From Sporosarcina sp. JAI121 (lineage in GTDB: Bacteria > Bacillota > Bacilli > Bacillales_A > Planococcaceae), in contig NZ_JACCCL010000001.1 of the NCBI RefSeq assembly GCF_013408665.1, positions 1,999,136-2,063,135 of the forward strand: a stretch of DNA of 64,000 nt, in the 5' to 3' direction. The translations under genes and the position numbers were made by a program. Positions 27,865-36,719 of the stretch are shown here, piece by piece; position 1 is the first letter of the stretch, and each line of letters begins with the position of its first letter. Under the pieces are notes generated by a model. It was not told the DNA's origin. It saw nothing but the letters and a program-made list of their open reading frames with translations, and made no database searches.

Positions 27865-28113
27865 GGACATTCGCCCTTTCGATATTGAAATTGGAAAGGG
27901 TGAGACCATTCAGACCAATCGCTTCGAAAAAATCAGGCTTGAAAATAGCGTGGAGCCTTAAGCTATAAAATTTTTCGAGTAAAAGCTCACGAGAACTCCG
28001 GATTTTTTATCTTTGACGGAATGATTAACGAAAATAACACGCCCCGTAACAATAATTACCAAGAATTGAAAACCGCTCTTGAGCACATGATATGGTCATG
28101 GAGGTGATTAATC

Positions 28114-28296
28114 TTGCCAAACAACAAAGACAGAAATCCAAACCAAGACCGCAACCGCAACAGAAACGATAATCCAAACGATATGCGTGAAGAGTTTGGA
28201 GCTGCATTCGATGTCGATAAGCTGAGAGATCAAAACAATGATAACCAAAGACAAAAAGAACAACGCACAAACCGTAACGACCGAAATAACAAATAA
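28114..28296 (+). CDS. Small Asn/Arg-rich hydrophilic protein, unknown
   Basis: A 60-residue protein with no hydrophobic stretch. Residues 1-22 are an Asn/Asp/Arg-rich run (KDRNPNQDRNRNRNDNPND), the middle reads MREEFGAAFDVDKLRDQNND, and the tail is again Asn/Arg/Gln-rich. I do not recognise the family; composition is reminiscent of small spore-associated proteins, but the typical SASP motifs are absent. Translation is well supported: GGAGGTGA lies six bases before the TTG, and a bidirectional terminator follows directly. No partner gene is evident. Confidence 0.72.
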   Translation: MPNNKDRNPNQDRNRNRNDNPNDMREEFGAAFDVDKLRDQNNDNQRQKEQRTNRNDRNNK

Positions 28297-28306
28297 GTGA
28301 TAAAAA

Positions 28307-28342
28307 AACTGGCACATGAGTATATTCATGTGCCAGTTTTTC
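28307..28342. terminator. Bidirectional terminator between the small Asn/Arg-rich gene and dnaI
   Basis: A perfect 13-bp stem AACTGGCACATGA / TCATGTGCCAGTT with a 6-nt loop; T-run on the plus strand and A-run on the other side. It also ends the nrdR-dnaB-dnaI transcript. Confidence 0.94.
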
Positions 28343-28344
28343 AT

Positions 28345-29289
28345 TTATCTATCTCGCCGATTCTCACCTTGAAGCCGCACAGGGCTACTGATCATTCGTA
28401 TTCTTTCCATGATTCGGGCCGCTTTTACTGCTTCTTTTTCACCGCGTTGCGAATATGTCAAGTGATCTTCAAGTTCAGTGTAGTTGAAATTAGATGTGAA
28501 AAAAGTAGGCAATTTTTCCGCCATACGGAATTGCAAAATCGTTCCAAGCACTTCATCCCGCGTCCACGCAGACATCGTTTCTGCACCTATATCATCCAGC
28601 ATAAGCACTTGCGCATTCTTCACGAATTCGATTTTTTCATTGAGCGTCTGATCTTGAATTGACTGTTTCATCTCCCTCAAAAACTCTGGTACGTACACCG
28701 CGACAGTACGCACCCGACGATTGGCCAGTTCGTTCGCCAATGCTCCGAGCACAAAAGATTTACCAATGCCAAAGGGACCATAAATGTATAGGCCTCGATC
28801 TGGAAGTTTACCGGTTTCATCGAAAAAGTTCAGAAAATCTTTTGCAGCCCGTACTGCCTTCACCCTGCTGTCATCAAAAAACATATCTATATCGTGTAAT
28901 TTTGCCTCCATTACGTCTTTTGGCATATACATACTGTCGATCATTTTAGTAATATTACGTTGATCTTCATCAGTGAGCCTATTTGGACATTTCGTATACT
29001 CTACATCAATCAGACCGCGCGCCAATACCAATTTGGGTTCAAATCCATTCATGATATTCACACATCCCGAAAGGTCCGGACACTTTCCACACCCATGGGA
29101 AGCCGAGGCATATTCATACAACTTCCCTAGGCTTCTTTCGACAACCTCGCTGTCAATCACGTCGGAATGATCGGTCAAAAATTGCTGTACCCCCGGACTT
29201 TCCATCACTTCTCCCCGCAATTCTTCATACCTTGCAGCAAATGCCGGAGCTTTCACAACACGCTTCAGCGTATCGCCAATTCGTTCCAT
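28345..29289 (-). CDS. dnaI: Primosomal protein DnaI (helicase loader)
   Basis: A 314-residue AAA+ helicase loader. The N-terminal helicase-interacting part contains a zinc-binding set (CGKC at 67-70, Cys76, Cys101). Walker A is GPFGIGKSF at 171-179, and Walker B VLMLDDIG follows. DnaI loads the replicative helicase with DnaB and DnaD in Bacilli. Its ATG is one base after the dnaB stop, indicating coupled translation in the nrdR-dnaB-dnaI operon. Confidence 0.96.
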   Translation of the reverse strand: MERIGDTLKRVVKAPAFAARYEELRGEVMESPGVQQFLTDHSDVIDSEVVERSLGKLYEYASASHGCGKCPDLSGCVNIMNGFEPKLVLARGLIDVEYTKCPNRLTDEDQRNITKMIDSMYMPKDVMEAKLHDIDMFFDDSRVKAVRAAKDFLNFFDETGKLPDRGLYIYGPFGIGKSFVLGALANELANRRVRTVAVYVPEFLREMKQSIQDQTLNEKIEFVKNAQVLMLDDIGAETMSAWTRDEVLGTILQFRMAEKLPTFFTSNFNYTELEDHLTYSQRGEKEAVKAARIMERIRMISSPVRLQGENRRDR

Positions 29290-29290
29290 T

Positions 29291-30664
29291 TCACTTCACC
29301 GTCCCATCTTCTGTTACGCCTAATTCTTTCAGCAACTTACGACGTTCTTCATCAATAGCTGAATTTGAAGCAGGCTTACCTGTTTTTACTGTTTTCGTTT
29401 GCTTTTCTTCCTTTTTATAAAACCATTCCGGTACTTTTTCTTCTCGGGTAGGTTTTCGCTTCGCCCTGGATACCTGTCCTTCATTTTTCCACTTCACATA
29501 CTGATCGTGCTCATTCCTGGACAATTCCATTGCAGCTTTAACTGTTTCCACCTTTTTGCCCATCCAATGGGAAGCAATCCGTTCCGCGAAACTGTTCGTT
29601 ATTTTCCCGTCATTACGATAAAGAACGTATTGCAGGAGGACATTGACGACGCCGACGGACAATCCATGTGTATTGACCAGCTTTTCAGCTAGCTTCACAT
29701 CTACCGATAACGGCTCTTTCCCCATAAAGTCACGTAGCATTTCAAGTGGTGCCGTATTTTCAAGGTAATGTTCCAATTCTTCATCACGGGTCATTGTTTG
29801 ACTAGCCGGTTTCGGAGCCTCTGCGGCATACACTTTATGCAGAGCGGGAGCATCTTTGGAAACATTCATCTTATAAAATTCTGCAGCTGATTTCCGTAAT
29901 CTGTCTTCAGGCAACTTGAGATCTTCATCAAGTGCCATCATGATAACTTTTTGCATATCAAGCGGAGTCAACGAATAAAGGAATGCGAGTTTAGAAATTG
30001 TTTCTTTTGAAACAGAGGATAACGCGGCTTGGGGAACCATCTGTTCCGATAAACCGGAACGAAGAAGAGCGAAATCAAAATCCGGCTGCACGAACGGGAC
30101 ACCCTCAGGCTCGTTCCGGCCGATAAATTCCTGGTCCTCCCTCATATTCATGTTATATCCTTGCTGAACTGGTGTGTATACATCCAAAAAGGTTCGCGAA
30201 ACGTCTTCAAACCCATCGTCTTTGCTGCGATCGATTGCAAAGCGGGAACGTAAATTACGATATGCTTGCTCTCCAATTTTACTGAAGAGGAATGTCGACA
30301 ACAATGGATCCTGGAAAAATGCCCGGGCATCGAGGGGGGGAAGCAATTCGTAAATGAACAATCTCGCATCTCCATCTTTTCTCCCGTAAGTCCGCAGCAA
30401 TCCAATTGCTTCAAGTGAAATCCTTGCCTCGAAAACAGGTCCAAGCGGCATTGTCAAGATGTTCATGAGATGGTAATGGTTATATTCGCGTTCATCCTCC
30501 CTCTCTGCGTCAGCCCAAAGAGTCATAAACAGACTCATCGCACTTGGACCAATCAACGGCTGATAAAATAAAGTGAGGAGTTGACGGTCATAATCCGAGA
30601 ACGACTGTGATAATCTGATTTTGTATGCATCAACTGGTTGCAATTCTTTAAAAAGGGGTGCCAT
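29291..30664 (-). CDS. dnaB: Replication initiation and membrane attachment protein DnaB
   Basis: A 457-residue DnaB of the Bacillus type (not the helicase). The N-terminal winged-helix region (residues 1-100, SFSDYDRQLLTLFYQPLIGPSA) and the C-terminal DnaB/DnaD-homology region (about 300-395, NTHGLSVGVVNVLLQYVLYRNDGKI and W-x-K patterns, quoted in part) are present. It recruits the helicase loader and helps anchor the origin to the membrane. It lies between nrdR and dnaI as in B. subtilis. Confidence 0.92.
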   Translation of the reverse strand: MAPLFKELQPVDAYKIRLSQSFSDYDRQLLTLFYQPLIGPSAMSLFMTLWADAEREDEREYNHYHLMNILTMPLGPVFEARISLEAIGLLRTYGRKDGDARLFIYELLPPLDARAFFQDPLLSTFLFSKIGEQAYRNLRSRFAIDRSKDDGFEDVSRTFLDVYTPVQQGYNMNMREDQEFIGRNEPEGVPFVQPDFDFALLRSGLSEQMVPQAALSSVSKETISKLAFLYSLTPLDMQKVIMMALDEDLKLPEDRLRKSAAEFYKMNVSKDAPALHKVYAAEAPKPASQTMTRDEELEHYLENTAPLEMLRDFMGKEPLSVDVKLAEKLVNTHGLSVGVVNVLLQYVLYRNDGKITNSFAERIASHWMGKKVETVKAAMELSRNEHDQYVKWKNEGQVSRAKRKPTREEKVPEWFYKKEEKQTKTVKTGKPASNSAIDEERRKLLKELGVTEDGTVK

Positions 30665-30696
30665 TAGAACTCTACTTCCTATCTCAATGGAATACT

Positions 30697-31158
30697 TTAC
30701 TTTTTCGTACGTTTCTGTAAGTCTTGCAATTCTTCTATGAAAACCGTGATGTCTTTGTATTGGCGATAGACTGAGGCAAATCTGACGTATGCGACTTCAT
30801 CGACCTCTGTAAGCTGTTCCATAACCATTTCCCCAACATCATCGGAATTAATCTCCACTACACCTGCACTTCTCAATTCTTTTTCAATCGATGTCACGAT
30901 ATTTTTAAGGTTTTCAAGTTGAACGGGACGTTTCTCACAAGCCCGGATTAGGCCTCTAAGCACTTTTTCTCCGCTGAACTCTTCACGTGATCCATCCTTT
31001 TTCACGACAACCAGAGGTGTTTCCTCAACTTTTTCAAATGTCGTGAATCGGAACGCGCATTGTTCACATTCCCTGCGACGCCGGATAGATTTATTTTCCT
31101 CGGCAGGTCTGGAATCGACGACCCGGGTGCCATTGTACTGGCAAGCTGGACATTTCAT
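30697..31158 (-). CDS. nrdR: Transcriptional repressor NrdR
   Basis: A 153-residue regulator. The zinc ribbon has Cys3, Cys6, Cys31 and Cys34 (CPACQ ... CEQC), followed by an ATP-cone domain with [21 protein letters not shown]. It binds ATP/dATP and represses ribonucleotide reductase genes. The family length is about 150. It is first in nrdR-dnaB-dnaI; GGAGG precedes the ATG, and a TATAAT box lies about 40 bases upstream without a clear -35. Confidence 0.96.
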   Translation of the reverse strand: MKCPACQYNGTRVVDSRPAEENKSIRRRRECEQCAFRFTTFEKVEETPLVVVKKDGSREEFSGEKVLRGLIRACEKRPVQLENLKNIVTSIEKELRSAGVVEINSDDVGEMVMEQLTEVDEVAYVRFASVYRQYKDITVFIEELQDLQKRTKK

Positions 31159-31253
31159 AAGTATTTCCTCCGATTTTTCTTAGATAATAACTTAATTATA
31201 ACAGAACATGACTGGAAAAATCGAAATTGAGGGGAAAGAAACATCGTCCAATT

Positions 31254-31297
31254 AAAAAAGCGCCCCGCAAGTCATTGTACTTCGACCTTCGGGACGT
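31254..31297 (-). terminator. Terminator of gapB
   Basis: CGTCCCG / CGGGGCG outer stem with an inner AAGT / ACTT pairing, followed on the minus strand by TTTTTTAATT. Confidence 0.82.
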
Positions 31298-31310
31298 TTT
31301 CTATTTACTG

Positions 31311-32333
31311 TTAAGCCAGCTCTAGTGATTTTAAAGCGAATGCAACTTTCTTCGTCAAATCAACGACGCGCGCGGAATAACCCCACTCGTTATCATACCA
31401 TGCAAGCACTTTCACTTTCCGGTCAGCCATAACGATCGTTGACAGCCCATCGATAATCGCCGAGTCAGTCGTCGTATTGAAATCAATGGAAACAAGCGGT
31501 TCTGTCGTGAAACGAAGAATGCCTGCCATTGATCCTTCTGAAGCCTGCCTGAATGCATTATTCACCATTTCCACTGTAACGTCTTGGTTCAAATCTACAA
31601 CAAGATCGACAAGTGATACATTTGGTGTTGGAACACGAAGTGACATTCCGTGAACTTTCCCTTCCAATTCTGGAAGTACAAGTGCCAATGCTTTTGCAGC
31701 CCCAGTAGACGTCGGGATGATGGACTGTGCGCATGCACGTGCACGGCGAAGGTCCTTATGGGGATTATCCAGGTTTTTTTGGTCATTCGTATAAGCGTGG
31801 ATTGTTGTCATTAAGCCATTGTTAATTCCGAATGTATCATTCAATACTTTAGCAACCGGCGCAAGACAGTTTGTCGTACAGCTGGCGTTCGAAATCACGT
31901 CGTGCTTCTCGATATCCAATTTGTCATCATTAACGCCAAGAACAATTGTAATATCTTCATCTTTACCAGGTGCGGATATGATAACCTTTTTCGCTCCCGC
32001 TTCAAGGTGAAGTGCAGCTTTGTCCCGCGAATTGAATTTACCTGTCGCCTCGATAACAATATCAATGCCAAGCTCTTTCCAAGGGAGGTTAAGCGGATCA
32101 CGGTCTGAAACGATTTGAACCCGTTTACCATTGACGACAATCGCGTTTTCCTCTGCAATTACATCACCGTCAAATGTGCCATGATTCGTATCATACTTTA
32201 TCAGATGGGCAAGCGTTTCTGATGGATAAGTTGCGTTTATCGCAACAATTGTAATATCTTCTTCCCTAATCATTTGGCGGAAAACCATCCGTCCAATTCG
32301 TCCGAACCCGTTAATAGCAATAGAAGTAGTCAT
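31311..32333 (-). CDS. gapB: Glyceraldehyde-3-phosphate dehydrogenase, GapB type
   Basis: A 340-residue GAPDH. INGFGRIGRMVFRQ is the nucleotide loop; the catalytic Cys152 is in SNASCTTNCLAP. It has the GapB features of B. subtilis (gluconeogenic, NADP-preferring), including TTSIAINGFGR at the start and its position between nrdR and coaE. AGGAGG precedes the ATG. Two perfect CcpN-type operator boxes overlap the promoter, supporting repression on sugars. The speD gene that follows gapB in B. subtilis is absent. Confidence 0.95.
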   Translation of the reverse strand: MTTSIAINGFGRIGRMVFRQMIREEDITIVAINATYPSETLAHLIKYDTNHGTFDGDVIAEENAIVVNGKRVQIVSDRDPLNLPWKELGIDIVIEATGKFNSRDKAALHLEAGAKKVIISAPGKDEDITIVLGVNDDKLDIEKHDVISNASCTTNCLAPVAKVLNDTFGINNGLMTTIHAYTNDQKNLDNPHKDLRRARACAQSIIPTSTGAAKALALVLPELEGKVHGMSLRVPTPNVSLVDLVVDLNQDVTVEMVNNAFRQASEGSMAGILRFTTEPLVSIDFNTTTDSAIIDGLSTIVMADRKVKVLAWYDNEWGYSARVVDLTKKVAFALKSLELA

Positions 32334-32352
32334 TTAAAGATCCTCCTGTATG

Positions 32353-32395
32353 TATGTTATACTTTTTATGTTTATTCGCTCATTAGTATAACATA
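32353..32395. promoter_or_regulatory. CcpN-type operator pair and promoter of gapB
   Basis: Two identical 11-bp boxes TATGTTATACT stand in opposite orientation: one at 32353-32363 (plus) and one at 32385-32395 (minus), 32 bp apart centre to centre, about three helical turns. Each matches the published CcpN recognition pattern TRTGHYATAYW as I recall it. The minus-strand copy includes the gapB -10 box TATACT (32385-32390), so binding would control gapB directly. Regulator identity is inferred; ccpN is not in this window. Confidence 0.8.
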
Positions 32396-32456
32396 TATTA
32401 ATCAAGAACAAAGGGTTTATGTTATTTATTACATTTTCCAACTCTTCAGAATAAAG

Positions 32457-33053
32457 TCACGGCCGTGCATTCCAATCTAAAAGTATTTCTTCCAACTGTT
32501 CCCCCGTCTGTTCTACACTCTCGTTGTTCTGAAGAACAGCGTCGGCACCTTGTTCTTTTTCCGCCATTGAAAGCTGGGAACGGATCCGGGCTTCCGCCTC
32601 TTCTTCCGATAACACATTCCGCGTCATAAGACGTTGTTTTTGGATTTCAGGTGTAACGGATACGACAATGATTTTATCAACGAAAGATTGCAGCTTACTT
32701 TCAAATAAAAGAGGGATGTCCAAGATGACTGTGTTTGCCCCTTTAGAAATCCAATCCTCTTTTTGCCGAACCATTTCTTTGCGGATAGCTGGATGGATGA
32801 TGCCATTCAATTTCTTCCGTTCTTCTGCATTTCCAAATATGCGCTCGCCCAGTTTTTCACGGTTGAGCGATCCATCCTCATGTAAAATGTCTTGTCCAAA
32901 TATGCGGCTGATTTCCGACAGCACCGGACTTCCTGGTTCAACGACGAGTCGGGCAATTTCGTCCGCATCCACAATTGGAAATCCTTTTTTTTTCAGCATG
33001 GCGGAAACGGTGCTTTTTCCGCTGGCAATACTTCCCGTTAATCCGATAATCAT
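32457..33053 (-). CDS. coaE: Dephospho-CoA kinase
   Basis: A 198-residue kinase of the usual length with the P-loop GLTGSIASGKST at residues 4-15 and PIVDADEIAR and LLFESKL segments of CoaE. It carries out the last step of coenzyme A synthesis. It follows mutM closely in the polA-mutM-coaE operon; ytaF, which lies between mutM and coaE in B. subtilis, is absent. Confidence 0.95.
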   Translation of the reverse strand: MIIGLTGSIASGKSTVSAMLKKKGFPIVDADEIARLVVEPGSPVLSEISRIFGQDILHEDGSLNREKLGERIFGNAEERKKLNGIIHPAIRKEMVRQKEDWISKGANTVILDIPLLFESKLQSFVDKIIVVSVTPEIQKQRLMTRNVLSEEEAEARIRSQLSMAEKEQGADAVLQNNESVEQTGEQLEEILLDWNARP

Positions 33054-33075
33054 TGCAATCCCCGCCTTTCAACAT

Positions 33076-33948
33076 TCATTTTTGGCATGTCGGACAATAA
33101 ACAGATGTCCTGCCCGCAATTTTCATACTGTTCGTGTCGGCACCGCAGGCAGGGCAATGTTTTCGGCCATACATTTTAAGCCGATCCTGCATTGTTCCAG
33201 CTTCCCCGTTAATATTTCGATAATCGGAAATGGAACTTCCACCGGCATCGATACTCTCTTGAAGAATGTCTACGATAACATCGAACAATTCGGTTTTGCG
33301 TTTCTTACTAATTCGATCCGCTGTCCTACCAGGATGAATATTCATCTTATAAAGCGCTTCCGTCGCATAGATATTCCCGCATCCCGATACAACGTGCCCA
33401 TCCATTATGACTTCTTTGATTGGTTTCCGAGCATATTTCGGGGTAGCCGCCATTTCTAGAAAATGATTTCTCGCACCCGCAGCGAACGGTTCGGGGGCCA
33501 TTTTCAATAATGGAGGATGGTCCGCTTCACAACCAAGAAACCGCAATTCCCCAAAGCGTCGTATATCCGAATAGACAAGCAATCCTCCGCCTTCCAGCGT
33601 AAAGACGACGTGGACATGATTGCGAAATTTCATTTCCTGAATGTCATCGACTTTTTCAACTGTGAACCATGCCCCTGACATACCTAAATGACTGACAAGA
33701 AGACAGCTGTTACCGTCTTTTGTTAAATGAAAATAAATGTATTTGCTTCTGCGTGTGACGTCTTTAATCGTCATCCCAGCCATATCCATGATAAAATCTT
33801 CAGTTGTAATTCCTTTTATCACAGCTTCTTTGCCTAGTTGTTTTGATTTGATGACCGTATCTGAAACGGTTACCTCCTGGATGGTCCTTCCGATCGCAAC
33901 AGGCGCAAGTGCACGGACGACCCCTTCCACTTCCGGCAGTTCAGGCAT
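33076..33948 (-). CDS. mutM: Formamidopyrimidine-DNA glycosylase
   Basis: A 290-residue base-excision repair enzyme removing 8-oxoguanine. The catalytic N-terminus PELPEVEGV (Pro2, Glu3), the conserved GHLGMSGAW-type segment (LLVSHLGMSGAW), CGNIYATEAL and a C-terminal zinc finger (CPAC ... CPTC) are all present. The start ATG is ten bases after the polA stop. Confidence 0.97.
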   Translation of the reverse strand: MPELPEVEGVVRALAPVAIGRTIQEVTVSDTVIKSKQLGKEAVIKGITTEDFIMDMAGMTIKDVTRRSKYIYFHLTKDGNSCLLVSHLGMSGAWFTVEKVDDIQEMKFRNHVHVVFTLEGGGLLVYSDIRRFGELRFLGCEADHPPLLKMAPEPFAAGARNHFLEMAATPKYARKPIKEVIMDGHVVSGCGNIYATEALYKMNIHPGRTADRISKKRKTELFDVIVDILQESIDAGGSSISDYRNINGEAGTMQDRLKMYGRKHCPACGADTNSMKIAGRTSVYCPTCQK

Positions 33949-33957
33949 TGTATCCCC

Positions 33958-36588
33958 TCACTTCGTATCATACCAAGATAATCCAAACGCCCATTCAACT
34001 TTCAATGGCACATCAAGTTCCAGAGCAGATTCCATCACTTCGGGTACGATTACTTTTAGTTTTTCGATTTCCTCTTCCGGTGCTTCAAAGATCAGCTCAT
34101 CATGCACTTGCAGGAGCATGCGCGTCTGCATACCCTCAGCTTCAAGGCGTTTGGCCATTTCTATCATTGCCTTTTTAATGATATCAGCTGCACTACCTTG
34201 AATCGGCGTATTCATAGCTGTCCGCTCCGCAAAACTTCTCAAGTTGAAATTCGAACTAGTTATTTCTGGCAAATAACGTCGGCGACTCATGAGTGTTGTC
34301 ACATAGCCTTTTATTTTCGCTTCTGCAACGCTGTCATTCATATACTGCTTGACACCCGGGAAGCTGCTAAGATAGGTGTCAATGAACTTTGCTGCGTCTT
34401 TTCTTGTGATATCCAAACTTTGCGAAAGTCCGTAATCGCTTATGCCATAGACAATTCCAAAGTTTACCGCTTTTGCCGCCCTACGCATATCTGAGGTCAC
34501 CGACTCGCTATCCACCCCGAAAACATCCATTGCCGTTTTTGTGTGAATATCCGCGCCTTCTCGAAACGCTTCAATGAGCTTCTCATCTTGCGACATGTGC
34601 GCGAGTACTCGCAGCTCGATTTGCGAATAATCCGCGGCAAACAGGTACCAGCCCGGTTCAGATGGAACGAACGCGGCGCGAATTTTTCTTCCTTCTTCAA
34701 GCCGTACAGGGATATTCTGCAGGTTCGGATTGATGGAACTGAGACGCCCTGTTGTAGTGAGCGCTTGCTGGAACCGTGTATGAATCTTCCCGTCCTCAAA
34801 TATTTCTTTCAACAGTCCTTCAATATAAGTCGAGTTCAATTTACCGAGTTGCCGGAAGTTTAAAATATGGCTGATGATTTCATGTTCACATTCAAGCTTT
34901 TCAAGAACGTCAGCTGCCGTTGAATAACCGGTTTTCGTCTTTTTAATCGGAGTAAGTCCGATTTTTTCAAATAGAATGACACCCAGTTGTTTAGGCGAGT
35001 TAATATTGAACTTTTCCCCTGCAATTTCATAGATGATTGCTTCAAGTTCCGCCAGTTTTGCGGAAAGCTCTGTTCCGATAGAAAGAAGTGTTTCCCGGTC
35101 TGTCTTAACGCCGGTCGTTTCCATTTTGCCAAGGATTGCCGCTAGCGGCAACTCCAGTTCGTGATATAAATCGTACTGATCGTTTTCCCGTAATTTCTGT
35201 TCAATTTCAGAACGCAGTTTCCAAATTGCTTGCGCTTTCCGGCCCGCGTGCTCCGCAATCACTTTTTGTTCCGGCTTCGATTTCTTTGCACCTTTTCCAT
35301 AAATCACTTCATCATGCTCGACTTCCGTGTAGCCGAATTCACCTGCAATGGAGGCCACGTCAGTATAAGTGGTCGAAGGGTTGACGATGTACGTCGCAAG
35401 CAGTAGATCGAATTGGAATCCTTCCGTCTCTATACCTTGCCGCGCTAGCGACGCGTAAGCCGCTTTCGAATCGGACGTGTATTTCAACTTATCCGTATTT
35501 TGCAGCCAAATTTTTAACGCATCGCATTCTTTTGCGACTTCTAGCGGAACAAATAGTGTATGTTTTTCATCAGCCAGGCTGATGCCCAGAATCTCCGCAG
35601 TCAAATAGTTTTCATCCATCATTTCGACGTGGATTGCCATCTCGTTTGATAAATCCCCGTCCGCCAATTCCGAAACGATTGTCACTTCAATAGCTTCCTT
35701 AGGCTCTTCCGCCGCTTGCGGTGTGATTTTATCGAGAAGCGTCTTAAATTTCAATTCACGGTAAATACTCGTCACTTCGTCCATATCGGGTCCCTCATAT
35801 GACAAATCAGTCAGGGTAACCGTGATTGGAGCAGCAACTTCTATCGTCGCAAGGTCTTTACTCATGAATGCCTGCTCTTGATTTTCCGTCAAATTCTGAT
35901 TCAGCTTTTTAGCAGTAATCTTATCAAGTGATTTATAAACATTTTCAATAGAACCGTATTCAATCAGTAATTTAAGCGCCGTTTTCTCACCGACACCGGG
36001 GACGCCTGGTATGTTATCTGATGCATCGCCCATAAGGCCTTTCATATCAATGATTTGATGGGGTTCGATACCATACTTCTCCATGACATGTTCAGGTGTG
36101 TATTTCTCAATGTCCGTCATCCCTTTTCGAGTGATGAACACTGTAGTATTGCGACTTGCAAGTTGCGTTAAATCTTTGTCCCCGGAAATGACGACGATTT
36201 CAGAACCGTCCGCATCGCCTGTTTTACTGAGCGTGCCGATGATATCATCCGCCTCGTACTGATCCAGTTCATATTGAGGAATATTGTAGGCATCAAGAAG
36301 CTTCCGTAAATAAGGGAATTGCTCGGATAATTCAGGTGGGGTTTTCTGACGCCCCCCTTTGTATTCTCCGTATGTTTTATGCCTAAATGTTGTTTTTCCG
36401 GCATCCCATGCGACGAGAATATGCGTAGGTTTTTCTTCTTCCAAGATGTTTTGCAGCATCATTGTAAAGCCGTATACTGCATTAGTATGAATCCCGTTAT
36501 CGTTGGTCAATAAAGGCAATGCGAAAAATGCCCGGTATGCAAGACTGTTTCCGTCAAGTAACACGATTTTCTTAGTCGTCACGTACAT
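33958..36588 (-). CDS. polA: DNA polymerase I
   Basis: About 876 residues. The N-terminal 5'-3' exonuclease has LLDGNSLAYRAFFALP, YEADDIIGTLS and DNIPGVPGVGEKTA; the polymerase domain has DYSQIELRVLAHMSQD, RRAAKAVNFGIVYGIS and QVHDELIFE. The middle region lacks the DxE and downstream metal residues of a working 3'-5' exonuclease, as usual in Bacilli. The start is uncertain: ATG 36588 is four bases and GTG 36582 ten bases after AGGAG. It heads polA-mutM-coaE. Confidence 0.95.
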   Translation of the reverse strand: MYVTTKKIVLLDGNSLAYRAFFALPLLTNDNGIHTNAVYGFTMMLQNILEEEKPTHILVAWDAGKTTFRHKTYGEYKGGRQKTPPELSEQFPYLRKLLDAYNIPQYELDQYEADDIIGTLSKTGDADGSEIVVISGDKDLTQLASRNTTVFITRKGMTDIEKYTPEHVMEKYGIEPHQIIDMKGLMGDASDNIPGVPGVGEKTALKLLIEYGSIENVYKSLDKITAKKLNQNLTENQEQAFMSKDLATIEVAAPITVTLTDLSYEGPDMDEVTSIYRELKFKTLLDKITPQAAEEPKEAIEVTIVSELADGDLSNEMAIHVEMMDENYLTAEILGISLADEKHTLFVPLEVAKECDALKIWLQNTDKLKYTSDSKAAYASLARQGIETEGFQFDLLLATYIVNPSTTYTDVASIAGEFGYTEVEHDEVIYGKGAKKSKPEQKVIAEHAGRKAQAIWKLRSEIEQKLRENDQYDLYHELELPLAAILGKMETTGVKTDRETLLSIGTELSAKLAELEAIIYEIAGEKFNINSPKQLGVILFEKIGLTPIKKTKTGYSTAADVLEKLECEHEIISHILNFRQLGKLNSTYIEGLLKEIFEDGKIHTRFQQALTTTGRLSSINPNLQNIPVRLEEGRKIRAAFVPSEPGWYLFAADYSQIELRVLAHMSQDEKLIEAFREGADIHTKTAMDVFGVDSESVTSDMRRAAKAVNFGIVYGISDYGLSQSLDITRKDAAKFIDTYLSSFPGVKQYMNDSVAEAKIKGYVTTLMSRRRYLPEITSSNFNLRSFAERTAMNTPIQGSAADIIKKAMIEMAKRLEAEGMQTRMLLQVHDELIFEAPEEEIEKLKVIVPEVMESALELDVPLKVEWAFGLSWYDTK

Positions 36589-36663
36589 TCCACTCCTATT
36601 CAAAAAACGTCATCTTCATTCATCTTACCACGAGGGCAGGAGTAATTGAAAATGACGCGTCGT

Positions 36664-36688
36664 TCAGTCCCGATACTTGCGGGACTGA
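36664..36688. other. Inverted repeat downstream of hflC
   Basis: A perfect 9-bp stem (TCAGTCCCG / CGGGACTGA) with a 7-nt loop between the hflC stop and polA. There is no adjacent T-run on either strand, so it is not a standard terminator; it could be a weak terminator or a processing structure. Confidence 0.5.
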
Positions 36689-36719
36689 CAGTCGTTTAGA
36701 CAGGGTCCTGCATTATTCT

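Noticed and set aside
27873-27901. Terminator after the YlxY-like gene (CCCTTTC / GAAAGGG)
   Set aside because: The loop is long and no T-run follows; it is not convincing as a terminator.
36664-36688. Standard terminator of hflC
   Set aside because: The stem is perfect but neither strand has a T-run next to it, so it is listed only as an inverted repeat.
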